64,000 bases of DNA, taken from Alteromonas sp. KC3. GTDB taxonomy: Bacteria; Pseudomonadota; Gammaproteobacteria; Enterobacterales; Alteromonadaceae. The stretch covers positions 186,001 through 250,000 of the forward strand of contig NZ_AP024235.1 of NCBI RefSeq assembly GCF_016756315.1, given 5' to 3'. Shown in pieces: positions 1 to 9,071 of the stretch (position 1 is the first letter of the stretch; each line of letters starts with the position of its first letter). Under the pieces are notes generated by a model. It worked only from the letters and a program-made list of their open reading frames with translations, had not been told where the DNA came from and searched no databases. Made by a program: the position numbers and the translations under genes.

Positions 1-1201
1 GGTTTAAGTTCTCAATAGTTTCTGCTTGGTTTGAGAGCTTTTTTTGATTGAGTGAGCGTTCTTTTGTGATAACCGCAAAACCAAAACACATAAACCCTGT
101 GGTAAGGAAGAACAGCATGCCGATGGTCGATTGTACGGTGTAGACTAAGTCACCAAAGAGATTCAATACCACTAAGGCATAAAACGCAAAGAACGACAGC
201 CATGCCACTGAGTATGTGCGGCTAACTGCAATACTGTCTTTATCTCTAAACAGTTGAGCCAGAAAAACATGGTAGAGCCCCATGCAGGCCATCATCAATA
301 GTATTGCTAAGGTGATGGCATAAGTGTCTAAGGTAAAACTATAGACGGTAACGGCAACAGGAATTATGAAATTGATTGCCCTAAGGACAAACGGAATTCG
401 CTCAAAAAGGTGATGGGTGACTTTACCAATACACAGCAATAGCATGCAAAAGCACACAATAAACGCGAGTTCTATGGCATTAGTTAAACTTGGCCACAGC
501 GATAAACCGCCTTGGGTAATAAAAAGTAACGCGAGCAATACCAAGGAAGACATAGTCAACCAAAAGCGCGTGGGCATGCGTTGCTGAACGTACGAAAACA
601 AGAAATAAAATGCAATTAACGACAGCATACCTGATACCGCGCCAAGTAAAGTGAGCATATTGGTGTCATGCTGCTTTAGCAGATCGCGTTCCCAGATAAC
701 CATGGGAAATTGCGTAAGCCCTTTGTCTTGAACGCCAATGAGCAGCCTTGCATTTTGGTACGGCTGCAGCGTAAAGGGTAATCGTATGGTGGGCAGAGGC
801 TGGCGTAATGAGTAATCACCTTTACTGGCTTGATAGCGATAAGAGCGAATGATGCGTTCGCTGTCATCAAGCAGATAAATCTGTAGATCATCAACATTTA
901 ATCGGTCGATATTAAGCACAAGAGGAATGGCACTATAACCACTGTGGTGTAAATTAGTTGAGAACCACAAGCGTTGATTTTTTTCTTTAGAAACAACGCT
1001 ATTGCTGTTTACTGCACCTCTCAATATATCAAAATAAGTGGCGCTATTCGGTGCAATAATAATTGATGCATGGTCATTGACTGTGGCGCGCTCAAATGAC
1101 TCGTCAACACTAAGCGTAGTGCTACTGGCAAAAGCCACATTCGTCACTATCTGGCAAAGCAAAAATAATAGGGTAGTCTTTGTTAGAGAGATGAAAGGCA
1201 T
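1..1201 (-). CDS. 7TM-DISM sensor protein, C-terminus cut by window edge
   Basis: This reading frame is open on the reverse strand from an ATG at 1201 to the left edge, so only about 400 N-terminal residues are visible. It opens with a signal peptide (about residues 1-25, ending AFA). A periplasmic domain of about 150 residues follows, resembling the 7TMR-DISMED2 sensory domain. From about residue 182 there is a run of seven hydrophobic segments, starting LTLLGAVSGMLSLIAFYFLF. The visible part ends in a polar, probably coiled-coil stretch (KERSLNQKKLSNQAETIENL). In this family that stretch leads into a GGDEF, histidine kinase or similar output domain, which lies outside the window. The product should be an inner-membrane sensor with a periplasmic ligand domain. 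No convincing Shine-Dalgarno sequence precedes the ATG. Architecture is fairly sure; the output type is unknown. Confidence 0.75.
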   Translation of the reverse strand, partial: MPFISLTKTTLLFLLCQIVTNVAFASSTTLSVDESFERATVNDHASIIIAPNSATYFDILRGAVNSNSVVSKEKNQRLWFSTNLHHSGYSAIPLVLNIDRLNVDDLQIYLLDDSERIIRSYRYQASKGDYSLRQPLPTIRLPFTLQPYQNARLLIGVQDKGLTQFPMVIWERDLLKQHDTNMLTLLGAVSGMLSLIAFYFLFSYVQQRMPTRFWLTMSSLVLLALLFITQGGLSLWPSLTNAIELAFIVCFCMLLLCIGKVTHHLFERIPFVLRAINFIIPVAVTVYSFTLDTYAITLAILLMMACMGLYHVFLAQLFRDKDSIAVSRTYSVAWLSFFAFYALVVLNLFGDLVYTVQSTIGMLFFLTTGFMCFGFAVITKERSLNQKKLSNQAETIENLN

Positions 1202-1469
1202 TGATTAAAGACCAAACTTAGACACGCTAAGTCCATGGCGTAGTGATTTTGCACAGCATTGGCTTGCACAAATTTGGCTTGCACATACAAAATGATTCAT
1301 TGTTTTTGTAGTAATTAAATATGTGTTTTTAAATAGATTAATACTAGAGTTGGGCAAACGTCAAAAACATTTCATGACTACGCTTACCTTAGTGCGATGA
1401 GTCACCATTATTTAACCATTTATGCTTTTATCTTGTTAACAAGCCTGCGATGGTGAATGAATCGGATGG

Positions 1470-1787
1470 CTATGCTTGATGTAAATAGCGTAAAAGCAGA
1501 TGAGGATCATTATGTGTTCCAATCGGCTCAAGCCATATGGCTTCGCATAGCCATTCTACGCACAGAATACACCTTAGCGACGCGTCATCAGTTTGTGCAT
1601 TCAGTACCAATTGAAAACGGTCTGCTCCCCAGTCAGGCTCTGACTGCGTAAAACCGAATAAGGCCGAGAATTCATTAACCCATTGTTGTGTTTTCAAAGG
1701 CGTAGGGGGTAAGGGTAGACGTATTTCAACACTGTTTTCAGTAAGGGTTGTGTTATCTAAAACGGCGTTTTTCGTCAGTTGTGACAT
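1470..1787 (-). CDS. small conserved protein, DUF3630-like
   Basis: The gene encodes 105 aa with no signal peptide or membrane segment. It is rich in Trp, Leu and Pro, with a C-terminal part VEWLCEAIWLEP. From memory it resembles the DUF3630 family of short gammaproteobacterial proteins of unknown function, but this is not certain. A forward ORF in the same place is a shadow: the reverse frame is longer and lies tail-to-tail with the sensor gene. The Shine-Dalgarno (AGGT about 12 bases before ATG) is weak. No function can be given. Confidence 0.5.
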   Translation of the reverse strand: MSQLTKNAVLDNTTLTENSVEIRLPLPPTPLKTQQWVNEFSALFGFTQSEPDWGADRFQLVLNAQTDDASLRCILCVEWLCEAIWLEPIGTHNDPHLLLRYLHQA

Positions 1788-1914
1788 GATGGACTTACCT
1801 AAAATTTGTAAAGGCGCGCCTTAATTAAACCAGCGTGCAAAAAACGGTGTATAACAATAGACATAATACATCACAATAATAATCGCGTTAATCGAAGCGT
1901 CTTAAGGAACAACT

Positions 1915-2583
1915 ATGCTAACACTGCACCATCTAAATAACTCGCGCTCTCAGCGAATCTTATGGCTAATGGAAGAGCTAGAAGTAGATTATGACATCGC
2001 GTTTTATCAACGCGATAGTGTGACAAACCTTGCACCCGACTCGCTACGTGCAGTTCACCCTCTTGGTCGCTCTCCGGTGTTATCCACTCCGCACGGTGCA
2101 ATTGCAGAGTCGGGGGCCATTGTTGAGTATTTGGTTAACAACTACGCTAAAGACGTATTTGTAACGCCCACTGAGGCTGAAGCGTTGCAGCAGTATTGGT
2201 TTTGGCTACATTTTGCAGAAGGCTCGCTGATGCCACCTCTGGTGGCTAACTTGGTACTAGAGAAAGCGCGTCAAAAAGGCTCAAAACCGTTTTTTATCAA
2301 ACCCATTACAGATAAATTGGTCGATGGCATCTTAAATGCGTATTACGGGCCTAACTTGGCACAAAGCTTACGCTATGTTGAATCGTACCTTTCCAAAAAT
2401 ACGTGGTTTGCGGGCGATGAGCCAACGGGCGCCGACGTACAAATGATCTTCCCGCTAGAATCTTTGGTGGCAAGTGGCAGAGCAAAAGACTTCGCCGCAA
2501 TTCAAAGCTACGTAAAACGCGTTCACGCACGCCCCGCTTATAAAGCGGCGCTTGAGAAGGGTGGAGAATACGCGTACGCCTAA
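1915..2583 (+). CDS. glutathione S-transferase family protein
   Basis: The 222-aa product has the usual length of a cytosolic GST. The N-terminal thioredoxin-like half starts LTLHHLNNSRSQRILWLMEE, with the SR near residue 11 where beta/theta-type bacterial GSTs carry the catalytic Ser. The GAIAESGAIVEYLV stretch matches the glutathione-contacting E-S pair. The C-terminal half is the all-alpha domain, with a TGADVQMIFPLE motif. A strong ribosome site (AAGGA) lies 6 bases before the ATG. The stop overlaps the end of the convergent recQ by 4 bases. It probably conjugates or reduces electrophiles with glutathione; the substrate cannot be told. Confidence 0.85.
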   Translation: MLTLHHLNNSRSQRILWLMEELEVDYDIAFYQRDSVTNLAPDSLRAVHPLGRSPVLSTPHGAIAESGAIVEYLVNNYAKDVFVTPTEAEALQQYWFWLHFAEGSLMPPLVANLVLEKARQKGSKPFFIKPITDKLVDGILNAYYGPNLAQSLRYVESYLSKNTWFAGDEPTGADVQMIFPLESLVASGRAKDFAAIQSYVKRVHARPAYKAALEKGGEYAYA

Positions 2584-4421
2584 CTATCTCTGCTTATATA
2601 ATCGCTAATTAGCTGAATAAAGGCCTCACCATAGCGCTCTAGCTTGGTTTGGCCTACACCACTGACTTCAAGCATGGTATTGCGGCTAGTAGGTAATTTA
2701 CACGCCATATCCACTAAGGTGGCGTCACTAAATACCACATAAGGAGGGACTTCATTCTCTTCCGCCAATACTTTTCGCAAATGCTTAAGACGGGTAAATA
2801 AAGTTCTGTCGTAATTTGCTGGTGCTTGTTTTGCTTTTTTCTTGTCTGGTTTGAACTCAAGTCGTGGCACCGCCAATTGCACGGCTACTTCGCCTTTTAG
2901 CACAGGTCGGGCAGCTTCGGTAAGTCTTAGCGCGGCGTGGGCAGTAATATCAACGCGAATAAGCCCTTTGTGAACCAGCTGGTTAATGATGTTGTGCCAG
3001 TAGCTGTCTGACTTATCTTTGCCAATTCCGTATGTAGACAGCTGGTGGTGCCCCGCCTCTTGCAGTCGGCGTAGTTGTTTTCCTCTGAGCACATCAATAA
3101 CGTACTGGCTTGAAGCCTGCTGAGATAGACGAAGTACACAAGACAGTACTTTTTGCGCAATGACTAGGCCGTCAACCATCTTTGGTGGGTCCAAGCAGAT
3201 ATCGCAGTTGCCACAAGCGCTGTCACTAAATTGTGAAAAGTAGTTAAGTAAAACCTGCCTACGACAGGTCTGCGCTTCTGAAAAGGCTTCCATGGCTGCA
3301 AATTTTTGCAGTTCAATTTGATTGCGCTCGGCAATTTCACCTTGCTCAATCCATTGCTTCACACGCGCTGCGTCTTTTTCATCAAACAATAATAGGGCTT
3401 CTGATTCGAGCCCGTCACGCCCAGCACGTCCGGTTTCTTGATAATAGCTTTCTACACTGCGAGGTACGTCATGATGAACAACATAGCGCACATTAGATTT
3501 GTTGATGCCCATACCAAAGGCAACAGTTGCCACAACGATGTCAATTTTGTCGTTAAGAAACTGACGCTGTACTAACTCTCTTTCGTCGTTGTCCATTCCG
3601 GCGTGGTAGGCTGCACAGCGAAAACCTTGGCGAAATAATTTAGCGTGTAAGTCATCGACTTTGGCGCGGCTATTACAATAAATGATACCACTGCCTTCTT
3701 GCTGCTTGACGTAGGCAACTACCTGGTCGAACGCTTTGTACTTGCTCATTACGCGATAGCGAATATTGGGGCGGTCGAAACTGCCTTTGTATACCAAGGG
3801 TTCGTTAAGGTTAAGTTGAGTCAGTATGTCGACCTGTGTGGCAGAGTCTGCTGTTGCGGTTAACCCAATAACGGGAATAGTGGGAAAGCGAGACTTAATT
3901 TGCCCAAGGGCGCGGTAATCTTGTCGAAAATCGTGACCCCAATGAGACACACAATGTGCTTCGTCTATGGCAAACAATGCAATATCGGCATGGTTTAGCG
4001 ACTGTTGAAAATAGTACTGCATTAGGCGTTCAGGTGACACATACAACAAGTCGAGTCTTCCGGCTTGTAAATCGTCATTAATTCGCGCTTGCTCATCGGC
4101 TTCTAATGTCGAATTTAAGTAGGCTGCGCGAACACCGAGGGCATTGAGTTGTTCAACCTGATCTTGCATTAGCGAGATAAGCGGAGACACGACGATGGCT
4201 GTACCTTCTCTCACTAATGCTGGAATTTGGTAGCAAAGTGACTTGCCGCCACCTGTGGGCAGCAACACCAAGGCATCTCCACCATTACAAACATGGTGTA
4301 TTACTTCGCCTTGCCCATCGCGAAATTCATCGTAACCAAATACATCTTTTAAAACGCGTTCTGGTGTTGGTGAACTGATTATTGGGCTAGCAGGTGTTGA
4401 GTTAGCTATTGCAGTTGTCAT
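2580..4421 (-). CDS. recQ: ATP-dependent DNA helicase RecQ
   Basis: RecQ is a 3'-5' DNA helicase acting in the RecF recombination pathway and at stalled forks. The 613-aa product matches the E. coli length. Walker A is LLPTGGGKSLCYQIPAL (Lys near residue 60). The DEAH box is AIDEAHC, followed by the aromatic-rich loop HWGHDFRQDY that couples DNA to ATP hydrolysis. Helicase motifs V/VI are VATVAFGMGINKSNVR and QETGRAGRDG. The RecQ-specific zinc site follows (CRR...CGNCDIC), then the winged helix. An HRDC domain occupies the last 80 residues or so. E. coli has recQ near yigI and rarD, and both homologues follow here within 4 kb. All key motifs are intact. Confidence 0.97.
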   Translation of the reverse strand: MTTAIANSTPASPIISSPTPERVLKDVFGYDEFRDGQGEVIHHVCNGGDALVLLPTGGGKSLCYQIPALVREGTAIVVSPLISLMQDQVEQLNALGVRAAYLNSTLEADEQARINDDLQAGRLDLLYVSPERLMQYYFQQSLNHADIALFAIDEAHCVSHWGHDFRQDYRALGQIKSRFPTIPVIGLTATADSATQVDILTQLNLNEPLVYKGSFDRPNIRYRVMSKYKAFDQVVAYVKQQEGSGIIYCNSRAKVDDLHAKLFRQGFRCAAYHAGMDNDERELVQRQFLNDKIDIVVATVAFGMGINKSNVRYVVHHDVPRSVESYYQETGRAGRDGLESEALLLFDEKDAARVKQWIEQGEIAERNQIELQKFAAMEAFSEAQTCRRQVLLNYFSQFSDSACGNCDICLDPPKMVDGLVIAQKVLSCVLRLSQQASSQYVIDVLRGKQLRRLQEAGHHQLSTYGIGKDKSDSYWHNIINQLVHKGLIRVDITAHAALRLTEAARPVLKGEVAVQLAVPRLEFKPDKKKAKQAPANYDRTLFTRLKHLRKVLAEENEVPPYVVFSDATLVDMACKLPTSRNTMLEVSGVGQTKLERYGEAFIQLISDYISRDS

Positions 4422-4687
4422 GCTGCGGGATTTTACGCGTTTTTGTCGCGCGCTTCACGGGGCAATTGCAAAAACTAGACTAAAATTCAGCGTAAATTCG
4501 TCACACTGCAAGCGCGTTGGGTTTTCGTTGCCTGATGTATCGTTAAAGCGAACAAATAATGAGCGTGCGAGCTGGGCGAGTGCGCATTCAACTAATCCAA
4601 TTAATGAAAGTAATAAGCGTATATTGGTGCGAAGAATTTTATCGCGAGACAGAAATAGTAGTAGTGTGATGTAACTGCCTGTATTTA

Positions 4688-5197
4688 ATGGAACATGATA
4701 TGAACACAGATGTCTCTGCTACACCGAATAAACTCACGCACAGTGCAATGATAACGCATGTAATTGCGCTCTTTCGTGATACTATGCCGTTTAACCAGTT
4801 GCTAGGATTGAAGTTTATTACGCAAGGGCAAGGCGCCGATACACAGGTGCAATTGCAGCTTGAGTGGCAATCATCCCTCACGGGTAATCCAATGCAAAAA
4901 ATTCTGCATGGCGGTGTCACCGCAACTATGCTCGATACCATTGGTGGTCTGGTAGCCATTATCGAAACCATCAAGCAAACCGAGGAAGATGCTCTCAGTG
5001 AACTGCACGTCCGTTTGCCCACTATGGGAACGGTAGATATGCGCGTTGACTATCTAAGACCCGGAAGGGGCGAGCAATTTATCGCAACCGCATCTATTAT
5101 TCGAAAAGGGAGCAAGTTGGTCGTGTGCAGAATGGAGCTTCACAACGAAAAAGGTGATCACATCGCGTTTGGCACCGGTACTTACATGTTAGGTTAA
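4688..5197 (+). CDS. yigI: hotdog-fold thioesterase, YigI-like
   Basis: The 169-aa single-domain hotdog protein is of the PaaI/YigI type. The key stretch is ILHGGVTATMLDTIGG, where HGG and the following acidic residue form the usual active-site helix. DMRVDYLRPG is the second strand signature. Such enzymes hydrolyse acyl-CoA thioesters; YigI has been linked to medium/long-chain acyl-CoAs. The gene is divergent from recQ, as expected from the E. coli neighbourhood (rarD-yigI-pldA-recQ), but pldA is absent here. An in-frame ATG at 4700 has a better spaced GGA before it than the ATG at 4688, so the protein may start four codons later. Confidence 0.82.
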   Translation: MEHDMNTDVSATPNKLTHSAMITHVIALFRDTMPFNQLLGLKFITQGQGADTQVQLQLEWQSSLTGNPMQKILHGGVTATMLDTIGGLVAIIETIKQTEEDALSELHVRLPTMGTVDMRVDYLRPGRGEQFIATASIIRKGSKLVVCRMELHNEKGDHIAFGTGTYMLG

Positions 5198-5328
5198 TAT
5201 TACTTCGCGATCACAACGTATTTCGCTGTCTTACGCCCCATCTATGGCAACTGGCCCACAAGAGAAGTGCGCAGGCGCTTTCGTCTCGAAAGAGTGCGAC
5301 ATAAAAGTGCTTTAACAGGAGGTGTAGC

Positions 5329-6666
5329 ATGGCAGAGCCATTACCAGATTTAATCGAAGAAATCGTTACCGACAGCATGGGTGACGACCCCGCAACGTTG
5401 TTGGCCACCCTAAGTGGCCAAGATGATGTGTATATTGCCACTTTGCTTGAATCACTTCCTGTCGAAAAACGTTTGGCAGTGTGGGAGGGGATCCCCCGCG
5501 ACCGTAAACTCGATGTGTTAGTCGAAATGCGTAGCGACCCACGTGAAATTCTTATCGATAACACGCCACACAATGAGTGGGCCTCTATTTTTGCAGATAT
5601 TGACGCTGAAGACTTACTCGAACTGCTAGACTCGCTACCAAAGCGTTTAGTGGATATGGCGTATGAGTCACTCGACTCGAAAGAGCGAAAATATTTTAGA
5701 GAAGCCACGCAGTTCCCCGATAATCAAATTGGACACTGGGTTAACCACGAGCAATTAGTATTGCCTTCTAATGCCAAGGTACGTGAAGGGCTACGACTAT
5801 TACGTTGCGATATTCCTCAGCATTGTGACAGTATTTTTTTGGTAAACCGCTCCGGTCAATTTTCAGCGCTAGTGAAAATCAGTCACTTGTTTACCGCCCA
5901 AGATCACGTGTCGTTGTTCGATTTATCAGAAGAAACCGTAACGACCATTCAGGGGGCTGATGACACTATGAATGCCTCGTTATTAGTCCAGCGTTCTGGA
6001 TTGGCTTCGCTGCCAGTCGTGGATGAGAACAACAAGCTGCTAGGGCGTCTAGATGTTACCTCTGCCAGTGAGTTGGTTAATGAGTTTTACGAGCGCCAAG
6101 TGATGGCATCGGCAGGTATGGATGAAGACGAAGATTTATTCTCGCCTGTGGCGAAAAGCGCGCGCAATAGAGCATTATGGCTCGGAATAAACTTACTTAC
6201 CGCTTTCTTGGCGTCGTGGTTTATAGGATTGTTTGAAGGCACATTGCAGCAAGTAGTGGCATTGGCAGTATTAATGCCCGTGGTTGCGAGTATGGGCGGC
6301 ATTGCTGGTAGTCAAACGCTTACTTTGATAGTGCGAGGGCTTGCTTTAGGGCAGGTCACGCCAGCTAACTTACGCGCTCTTATGGTGAAAGAGCTTAAGG
6401 TCGGTGGCGTTAACGGTGTTATTTGGGCGCTCGTCATCGGCATTGTGGCGTATTTTTGGTTTACCGATGTGATGTTAGGTGTGGTCATCTGTTTAGCCAT
6501 TCTCTTTAACATTGTGGCTGCGGCGCTGGCTGGTGTTTTTGTGCCCGTTATCCTCGATAAACTGAAAATTGACCCGGCATTATCGGGCTCGGTTATTCTC
6601 ACTACCGTGACTGACATTGTCGGTTTTGTTGCTTTCTTAGGGCTCGGAACACTTTTCCTTTTATAA
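5329..6666 (+). CDS. mgtE: MgtE-type magnesium transporter
   Basis: The 445-aa product shows the full MgtE layout. An acidic N-terminal superhelical domain (about 1-120) contains LLELLDSLPKRLVDMAYESL. A CBS-domain pair covers about 130-255. Five C-terminal membrane helices begin near residue 280 (ALWLGINLLTAFLASWFIGL). The pore motif region PVVASMGGIAGSQTLTLIVR is present. MgtE is a dimeric inner-membrane Mg2+ channel gated by cytosolic Mg2+ binding to the N and CBS domains. A near-perfect Shine-Dalgarno (AGGAGGTG) lies 5 bases upstream of the ATG. The gene probably stands alone between the thioesterase and rarD. Confidence 0.95.
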   Translation: MAEPLPDLIEEIVTDSMGDDPATLLATLSGQDDVYIATLLESLPVEKRLAVWEGIPRDRKLDVLVEMRSDPREILIDNTPHNEWASIFADIDAEDLLELLDSLPKRLVDMAYESLDSKERKYFREATQFPDNQIGHWVNHEQLVLPSNAKVREGLRLLRCDIPQHCDSIFLVNRSGQFSALVKISHLFTAQDHVSLFDLSEETVTTIQGADDTMNASLLVQRSGLASLPVVDENNKLLGRLDVTSASELVNEFYERQVMASAGMDEDEDLFSPVAKSARNRALWLGINLLTAFLASWFIGLFEGTLQQVVALAVLMPVVASMGGIAGSQTLTLIVRGLALGQVTPANLRALMVKELKVGGVNGVIWALVIGIVAYFWFTDVMLGVVICLAILFNIVAAALAGVFVPVILDKLKIDPALSGSVILTTVTDIVGFVAFLGLGTLFLL

Positions 6667-6820
6667 CCCGTCTTTCTCTAGGGTGAGCATCAACGTAAAG
6701 CGTATCGCACAAAGGTACGCCTTACGTCGCGTTTCCACACCGTTTTGCCTGATAGGAAATCAAAAGAGGTTGTGTATTAGAATAGGCTGATAAACAATAC
6801 GCGCCTCTCGCCCTTTTTGA

Positions 6821-7750
6821 ATGTCGGAGACTTCTTTGTCTAAGCCAACCAATGCCGCACAGGTCGGCGTCATTTGCGCAATTGCAGCCTATAGCATGTG
6901 GGGTGTTGCGCCCGTTTATTTCAAGCAACTTATGGTACTACCCGCAGCTGAAATCTTGATGCATCGTGTCATTTGGTCGGTTGTTCTACTTGTCGGGCTT
7001 ATCGCGGCACTTAAGCAATGGCCAAAAGTACTGGCGGCGTTTAAAAACAAACGCGTTATGCAAATACTGTTCGTCGCAGGCCTCTTATTGGGGGCGAATT
7101 GGCTGTTGTTCATATGGGCTATTAACAATGACCATATTTTAGATGCCAGCTTGGGCTACTACATCAACCCCTTAATAAACGTGTTTTTAGGTCGATTGTT
7201 TTTGGGCGAAAGGCTTAGAAACCTGCAGCGTGTGGCAGTAGGGCTTGCCGTTATTGGCGTAGCAATTCTGGTATTTTCCTATGGGCAGGTTCCCTGGATT
7301 GCGCTGGTATTAGCAGGTAGTTTCAGTGTTTATGGCTTATTGCGTAAACAAGTGGCGGTGGACTCCTTACCTGGCTTGTTTATAGAAACCCTAATGTTAT
7401 CGCCATTAGCGCTTTTTTATTGGTGTTTCTATGGCTCTGAGTACAGCAACTTGTTTGTCAACGACACCAGCTTGAACTTGTATATTTTAGCCGCCGGCAT
7501 TGTAACTACGGCACCACTGTTGTGTTTTACCGCGGCCGCTAGACGCATCATGTATTCAACTTTGGGCTTTTTTCAGTATATCGGTCCAACGCTGATGTTT
7601 ATTCTTGCCGTCTACCTCTATTCGGAGCCTCTTGAAGAAGCGCGTTTGGTAACATTCGGATTTGTATGGTGTGCACTTGTTTTGTTTAGTGCCGATTCTT
7701 TAGTGCACTACCGCAAACAAAAACAAGCACAAAAGCTCGCCGTAGAATAA
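6821..7750 (+). CDS. rarD: RarD, EamA-family permease
   Basis: The 309-aa, ten-helix inner-membrane protein belongs to the EamA/DMT superfamily, RarD subgroup. The signature start AAYSMWGVAPVYFKQL and the stretch GANWLLFIWAINNDHILDASLGYYINPL are typical. E. coli RarD is associated with chloramphenicol sensitivity, but its physiological substrate is not settled. The start is uncertain: the ATG at 6821 has no ribosome site, while an in-frame TTG at 6836 has GGAG 6 bases upstream and may be the true start. Synteny with recQ/yigI supports orthology. Confidence 0.88.
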   Translation: MSETSLSKPTNAAQVGVICAIAAYSMWGVAPVYFKQLMVLPAAEILMHRVIWSVVLLVGLIAALKQWPKVLAAFKNKRVMQILFVAGLLLGANWLLFIWAINNDHILDASLGYYINPLINVFLGRLFLGERLRNLQRVAVGLAVIGVAILVFSYGQVPWIALVLAGSFSVYGLLRKQVAVDSLPGLFIETLMLSPLALFYWCFYGSEYSNLFVNDTSLNLYILAAGIVTTAPLLCFTAAARRIMYSTLGFFQYIGPTLMFILAVYLYSEPLEEARLVTFGFVWCALVLFSADSLVHYRKQKQAQKLAVE

Positions 7751-9037
7751 CTAGAGCAATGACGCCTGCTCGAGTTGGGGGGCGTCAGGTTCTTCGCACA
7801 TTACCCGGTTTCGGCCACTGTTCTTAGCGGCATAAAGCTGCTTATCGGCAAGGCTGAGTAATTTGTCAATGCGCTGGGTTTGAGTACCGCAAACACCAAT
7901 ACTGCACGTGACTTTAATGTCGGTGCTGGGTAATTGGATGACTTCTGCTTCAACCACTTTTCTAAACGCTTCCAGTCGCTCGCAGGCTTCATCAAGAGGC
8001 GTGTTTGGCAGATAAATACAAAATTCTTCACCACCAAAGCGGGAAATGATTTCGTCAGGAAAATAAAACTCGATCAAAGCAGCCATCGCTTTTAACACAA
8101 TATCGCCGGCGTCGTGCCCGTGTGTGTCGTTGATTGACTTAAAAAAGTCTAGGTCAATAAGCGCAAGTGCGTGATGCTGTGAAAGCAACTGATGCTGAAC
8201 CGTCACCATGTAGAAAAAATGACGTCTATTTGGTAAGCCTGTAAGGTAATCGGTGTTGGCTACACGACGAATTTCTTCAACACTTTCAATGTACTCTACG
8301 TTTTGCATCACACGGCAGAGAAATTCTTCATGGCAATAAGGCACGCGTAAAAAGTCATTCGCACCACTTTTGATAAAGTGCGCTGACATCAGCATGCCTT
8401 TACCGCCAGCAATGCCCATGATGGCCAATTGTTCTTTTGAAAAGGCTTTTCGTAGACTCGCAACAAACTGGGTACCTGTCATATCAGGCAGTGTGTTGTC
8501 GGTAATAACAAGCTTAATGTTATTGTGTTCTGCCAGTCGCTGCATAGCGTCTGTGGCGGTAAGGCACTCAAAGGCCATAAAGTTGTGGCGTTGCAATAGC
8601 GACACTGTGCGGGTACGCAATAAGCGATTTGTACTCACGACAATAACGCCGGTGGATTTGTTTTTTTCTAGCCGACCAATAAGGCGGCTTAAGTAGTCGT
8701 AGTTTTGCGAGTTTTCTTTTGGCACATAGTCGACGACATCGCGCTCTAACACTTTGTCGCGAATAGCGCTGTCGAGTGTTTCTGTTGTGGCAATGGTAGG
8801 AATGAACGCGTTAGCAGCAAAATCGATAGCTTGCCCTTGTTTGGCATCAGGCAACGAGTAGGCAACAATAGCGCACAGAAACGATTCGGGCATATTTTGT
8901 TTAAAGCGTGCACGCCCTTCAATTAGCGATGTTGCGCCCACAGGAGTAAGTCCCGCACGACGCACAAGTTTCGCAATTAATTCAAGGTTGCTTTCACCGT
9001 TTTCGATGATCAGCACGTTTTGCTGCATACATTTCAA
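7751..9037 (-). CDS. REC-REC-GGDEF diguanylate cyclase (PleD-like)
   Basis: The 428-aa cytoplasmic response regulator has two receiver domains and a GGDEF output. The first receiver (about 5-125) is degenerate: the acidic pocket reads VLIIENGESN and the phospho-acceptor position reads AIVAYSLPD, so the Asp appears lost. The second receiver (about 130-255) keeps LVITDNTLPDM with a plausible acceptor Asp, but has RVPY where KP is usual. The GGDEF domain (about 265-415) has TDYLTGLPNRRHF, the metal-binding Asp in ALIDLDFFKSIND, and an intact active loop RFGGEEF. It should make cyclic di-GMP on phosphorylation of the second receiver; the partner kinase is not in the window. Start is either 9037 or the ATG three codons later. 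It is tail-to-tail with rarD. Confidence 0.9.
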   Translation of the reverse strand: MKCMQQNVLIIENGESNLELIAKLVRRAGLTPVGATSLIEGRARFKQNMPESFLCAIVAYSLPDAKQGQAIDFAANAFIPTIATTETLDSAIRDKVLERDVVDYVPKENSQNYDYLSRLIGRLEKNKSTGVIVVSTNRLLRTRTVSLLQRHNFMAFECLTATDAMQRLAEHNNIKLVITDNTLPDMTGTQFVASLRKAFSKEQLAIMGIAGGKGMLMSAHFIKSGANDFLRVPYCHEEFLCRVMQNVEYIESVEEIRRVANTDYLTGLPNRRHFFYMVTVQHQLLSQHHALALIDLDFFKSINDTHGHDAGDIVLKAMAALIEFYFPDEIISRFGGEEFCIYLPNTPLDEACERLEAFRKVVEAEVIQLPSTDIKVTCSIGVCGTQTQRIDKLLSLADKQLYAAKNSGRNRVMCEEPDAPQLEQASLL

Positions 9038-9071
9038 CTATGGTTTGGGCTACCTTGCCACACTTTTAGTT

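Noticed and set aside
1457..1651. Forward 64-aa ORF opposite the DUF3630-like gene
   Set aside because: No ribosome site or family resemblance; the reverse frame is longer and fits the gene layout.
4420..4674. 84-aa forward ORF between recQ and the thioesterase
   Set aside because: Lies in the divergent promoter space, composition not protein-like, no ribosome site.
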